From positions 124,001 through 188,000 of the forward strand of contig NZ_RSEC01000021.1 in the NCBI RefSeq assembly GCF_003937945.1: a stretch of DNA of 64,000 nucleotides, written 5' to 3'. Source of the DNA: Amycolatopsis eburnea. Lineage in GTDB: Bacteria > Actinomycetota > Actinomycetes > Mycobacteriales > Pseudonocardiaceae. A program made the translations under genes and the position numbers. A model generated the notes under the pieces. That model worked only from the letters and a program-made list of their open reading frames with translations, ran no database searches and had not been told where the DNA came from. Numbering within the stretch: the stretch's first letter is position 1; each line of letters begins with the position of its first letter. Shown piece by piece: positions 62,540 to 64,000 of this stretch.

Positions 62540-63704
62540 GCTTGAGGAAGGCCGCCGCGTGCGGCCGCAGCGTCGCGGAAACCCCGGTGCCGACGTCCTG
62601 GTGCGCCCACAGGTCCCGGACGGTCCACGTGCCGGGGACGTCGGCGGAGACGGTCGCGGTGGTGCTGCCGGTGTTGAGCAGCACCACCGCGAAACCGCCG
62701 CCGGACAACGGTTTCCCCCACACCTGGTAGCCGGGGCCCGCGTCGAGCCGCCGCCCCTGGCCGCCCGCGAAGTCCTGGTCGACCGCGATCGCCTCGGGGT
62801 TGGCGAGCGTCGCGAGGTCCGCGTCACCCAGCTTCGCCGGGTCGGTGCCGGCGAACAGCGGCGCGTTCAGCACCGCCCAAACGCTGAAGTGCGCGCGGGC
62901 CTCGTCGGCGGTGAGGCTGCCGTTGCCGACCTGCAGCATGTCCGGGTCGTTCCAGCCGCCGGGGGAGCCGCTGTGCACGGCGACGGCGGCCTGCTGGTCG
63001 ATCGTCGCGAGCACCGAGTCCCAGGTCGCGACCAGGTCGTTGGTCGTCCGCCACAGGTTCGCCACCGGCCGCGCCCAGGTCCACGGGCTCGAGACGCCGT
63101 ATTCGGAGATCGCGTAGACGATCGGGCGGGGCAGCGCGGCCAGCTCGTCGCGCATCTTCTCGAACGCCGCTTTCCGGTCGAGGCCGTCGACGGTGTCGGC
63201 GTTGCACCAGTCGTACTTGAGGTAGTCGACGCCCCAGCGGCCGAACGTCTCCGCGTCCTGGCGTTCGTGGCCCAGTGAGCCGATGCCGGACGCCGGGTAG
63301 GCGTCGTTGGCCATCGCGCACGTCCGGCTGCCGGGCACGGCGTAGATGCCGAAGAGCAGGCCGCGCGAGTGCACGTAGTCGGCGAGATCGGCGATGCCGT
63401 GCGGGAACCGCGTCGGATCGGCCCGCAGCGAGCCGTCGGCGGCGCGCGCGGGCGCTTGCCAGCAGTCGTCGACGACGACGTACTTGTAGCCCGCGTCACG
63501 CAGGCCCGTGTCCGCGAGCGCGTCGGCCGCCTTGCGCACGACGTCCTCGGTGAGGTCGTAGCAGCGGACCTGGTTCCAGCTGTTCCAGCCCATCGGCGGC
63601 GTCGCGGCCAGGCCGTTCGCGAGCGCCGGGGTCGCGACGGGCAGGCTGAGCAGCCACGTCAGCGCGACGAGGAGGAGCACGAGCGGGCTGCTTTTCGGCT
63701 TCAC
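62526..63704 (-). CDS. Secreted alpha-galactosidase, GH27
   Basis: This 392-residue enzyme has a signal peptide (MKPKSSPLVLLLVALTWLLSLPVATPALA). The GH27 barrel reads LAATPPMGWNSWN, YVVVDDCWQ, YLKYDWCN with nucleophile Asp165, WRTTND with probable acid/base Asp223, and WNDPDML. A C-terminal beta-domain (about 300-392) ends LLNTGSTTATVSADVPG... It removes terminal alpha-galactose from plant galactomannans or raffinose-type sugars. GTG 63704 is the first start giving a full signal peptide. With the GH3 enzyme at 31315 it points to a plant-litter lifestyle. Confidence 0.92.
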   Translation of the reverse strand: MKPKSSPLVLLLVALTWLLSLPVATPALANGLAATPPMGWNSWNQVRCYDLTEDVVRKAADALADTGLRDAGYKYVVVDDCWQAPARAADGSLRADPTRFPHGIADLADYVHSRGLLFGIYAVPGSRTCAMANDAYPASGIGSLGHERQDAETFGRWGVDYLKYDWCNADTVDGLDRKAAFEKMRDELAALPRPIVYAISEYGVSSPWTWARPVANLWRTTNDLVATWDSVLATIDQQAAVAVHSGSPGGWNDPDMLQVGNGSLTADEARAHFSVWAVLNAPLFAGTDPAKLGDADLATLANPEAIAVDQDFAGGQGRRLDAGPGYQVWGKPLSGGGFAVVLLNTGSTTATVSADVPGTWTVRDLWAHQDVGTGVSATLRPHAAAFLKLTPR

Positions 63705-63761
63705 GGCGATGCCGTGATCCAATCGCAGGACACGTGAAACCGCAGTCACCCCGGAGGCGGC

Positions 63762-64000
63762 ATGGCCATCTACGCACTCGGTTCGCTCGAGCCGACGATC
63801 CACCCCGACGCCTACGTCCACCCGGACGCCACGGTGATCGGCGACGTCCGGATCGGCGCGCACGCGTCCGTGTGGCCGCAGACGGTCCTGCGCGGCGACC
63901 ACGGCTACATCGAGATCGGCGAGCGTTCGAACGTCCAGGACGGCTGCGTCCTGCACTGCACCGAGCGGCACCCGACGATCCTCGGGCCGTCGTCGGCGAT
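63762..64000 (+). CDS. Gamma-carbonic-anhydrase-like hexapeptide protein (cut by window edge)
   Basis: The first 79 residues read MAIYALGSLEPTIHPDAYVH, then ATVIGDVRIGAHASVWPQTVLRGDHGYIEIGERSNVQDGCVLHC. This is the left-handed beta-helix start of the gamma-carbonic-anhydrase family, with RGD and NVQD motifs and the first zinc-ligand-type His (LHC). GGAGG precedes ATG 63762. The C-terminal part lies outside the window, so the zinc site cannot be judged. Confidence 0.88.
   Translation, partial: MAIYALGSLEPTIHPDAYVHPDATVIGDVRIGAHASVWPQTVLRGDHGYIEIGERSNVQDGCVLHCTERHPTILGPSSA

Overview
The window reads as chromosomal DNA of a high-GC filamentous actinomycete, most likely Pseudonocardiaceae and close to Amycolatopsis. 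The evidence is the strong G/C bias at third codon positions, frequent GTG starts, Lsr2, HU proteins with long Lys/Ala/Thr tails, an AfsR-type SARP regulator, and gene order shared with the Mycobacterium tuberculosis leuC-leuD-hupB-mutT1-ppk1-fbiD-gpsA-ddl-thiL segment. Assignments rest on reading motifs, not on database searches.

Layout. Positions 1-5.4 kb hold a TetR-like C-terminus, an XRE/MmyB-type regulator divergent from an SDR, a secreted S33 peptidase, and a NarL-type two-component pair. Positions 5.5-22.5 kb are flanked by two nearly identical HU genes in opposite orientation. Between them lie a frameshifted Sua5-like remnant, a STAND/NB-ARC ATPase, a GT-B-like transferase with a 10-base homopolymer at its start, a 1617-residue WXG-Rhs polymorphic toxin, a membrane-anchored PfkB-fold protein that has lost its catalytic Asp, an IclR/enolase-superfamily/iron-alcohol-dehydrogenase catabolic cluster, lsr2, and a 55-residue acidic protein. 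Positions 23.0-30.4 kb hold a compact four-gene operon encoding a HerA-like ATPase, SbcD/Mre11, SbcC/Rad50 and a NurA-like nuclease. This is a bacterial counterpart of the archaeal Mre11-Rad50-HerA-NurA end-resection operon.

Positions 30.7-34.4 kb carry secreted or lipoprotein genes and a GH3 glycosidase. Positions 34.7-48.4 kb hold the housekeeping block: an NdgR-type IclR regulator divergent from leuCD, a third HU gene (the hupB-position copy), an inserted SARP/AfsR regulator, mutT1-ppk, fbiD, plsC-gpsA, and a cysteine dioxygenase preceded by a leaderless Cys-rich leader peptide. Positions 48.5-58.3 kb include an asparaginase, a methyltransferase/VOC pair, a flavin-based ferric-reductase-like/FMN-binding/ApbE operon divergent from an OmpR-type two-component system, and a MocR regulator divergent from a PPOX-fold flavoprotein. 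Positions 58.3-64 kb contain a cluster of palindromes and inverted DnaA boxes, then ddl, a DUF3515 protein, an Lrp-type ligand-binding protein, thiL, a GNAT, a secreted GH27 alpha-galactosidase and the start of a gamma-carbonic-anhydrase-like gene.

Across the window several families of intergenic palindromes recur, two with arms of about 20 bp and near-identical copies. Two perfect inverted pairs of the actinobacterial DnaA box occur next to copies of one palindrome family. No tRNA, rRNA, CRISPR array or complete insertion sequence was seen.
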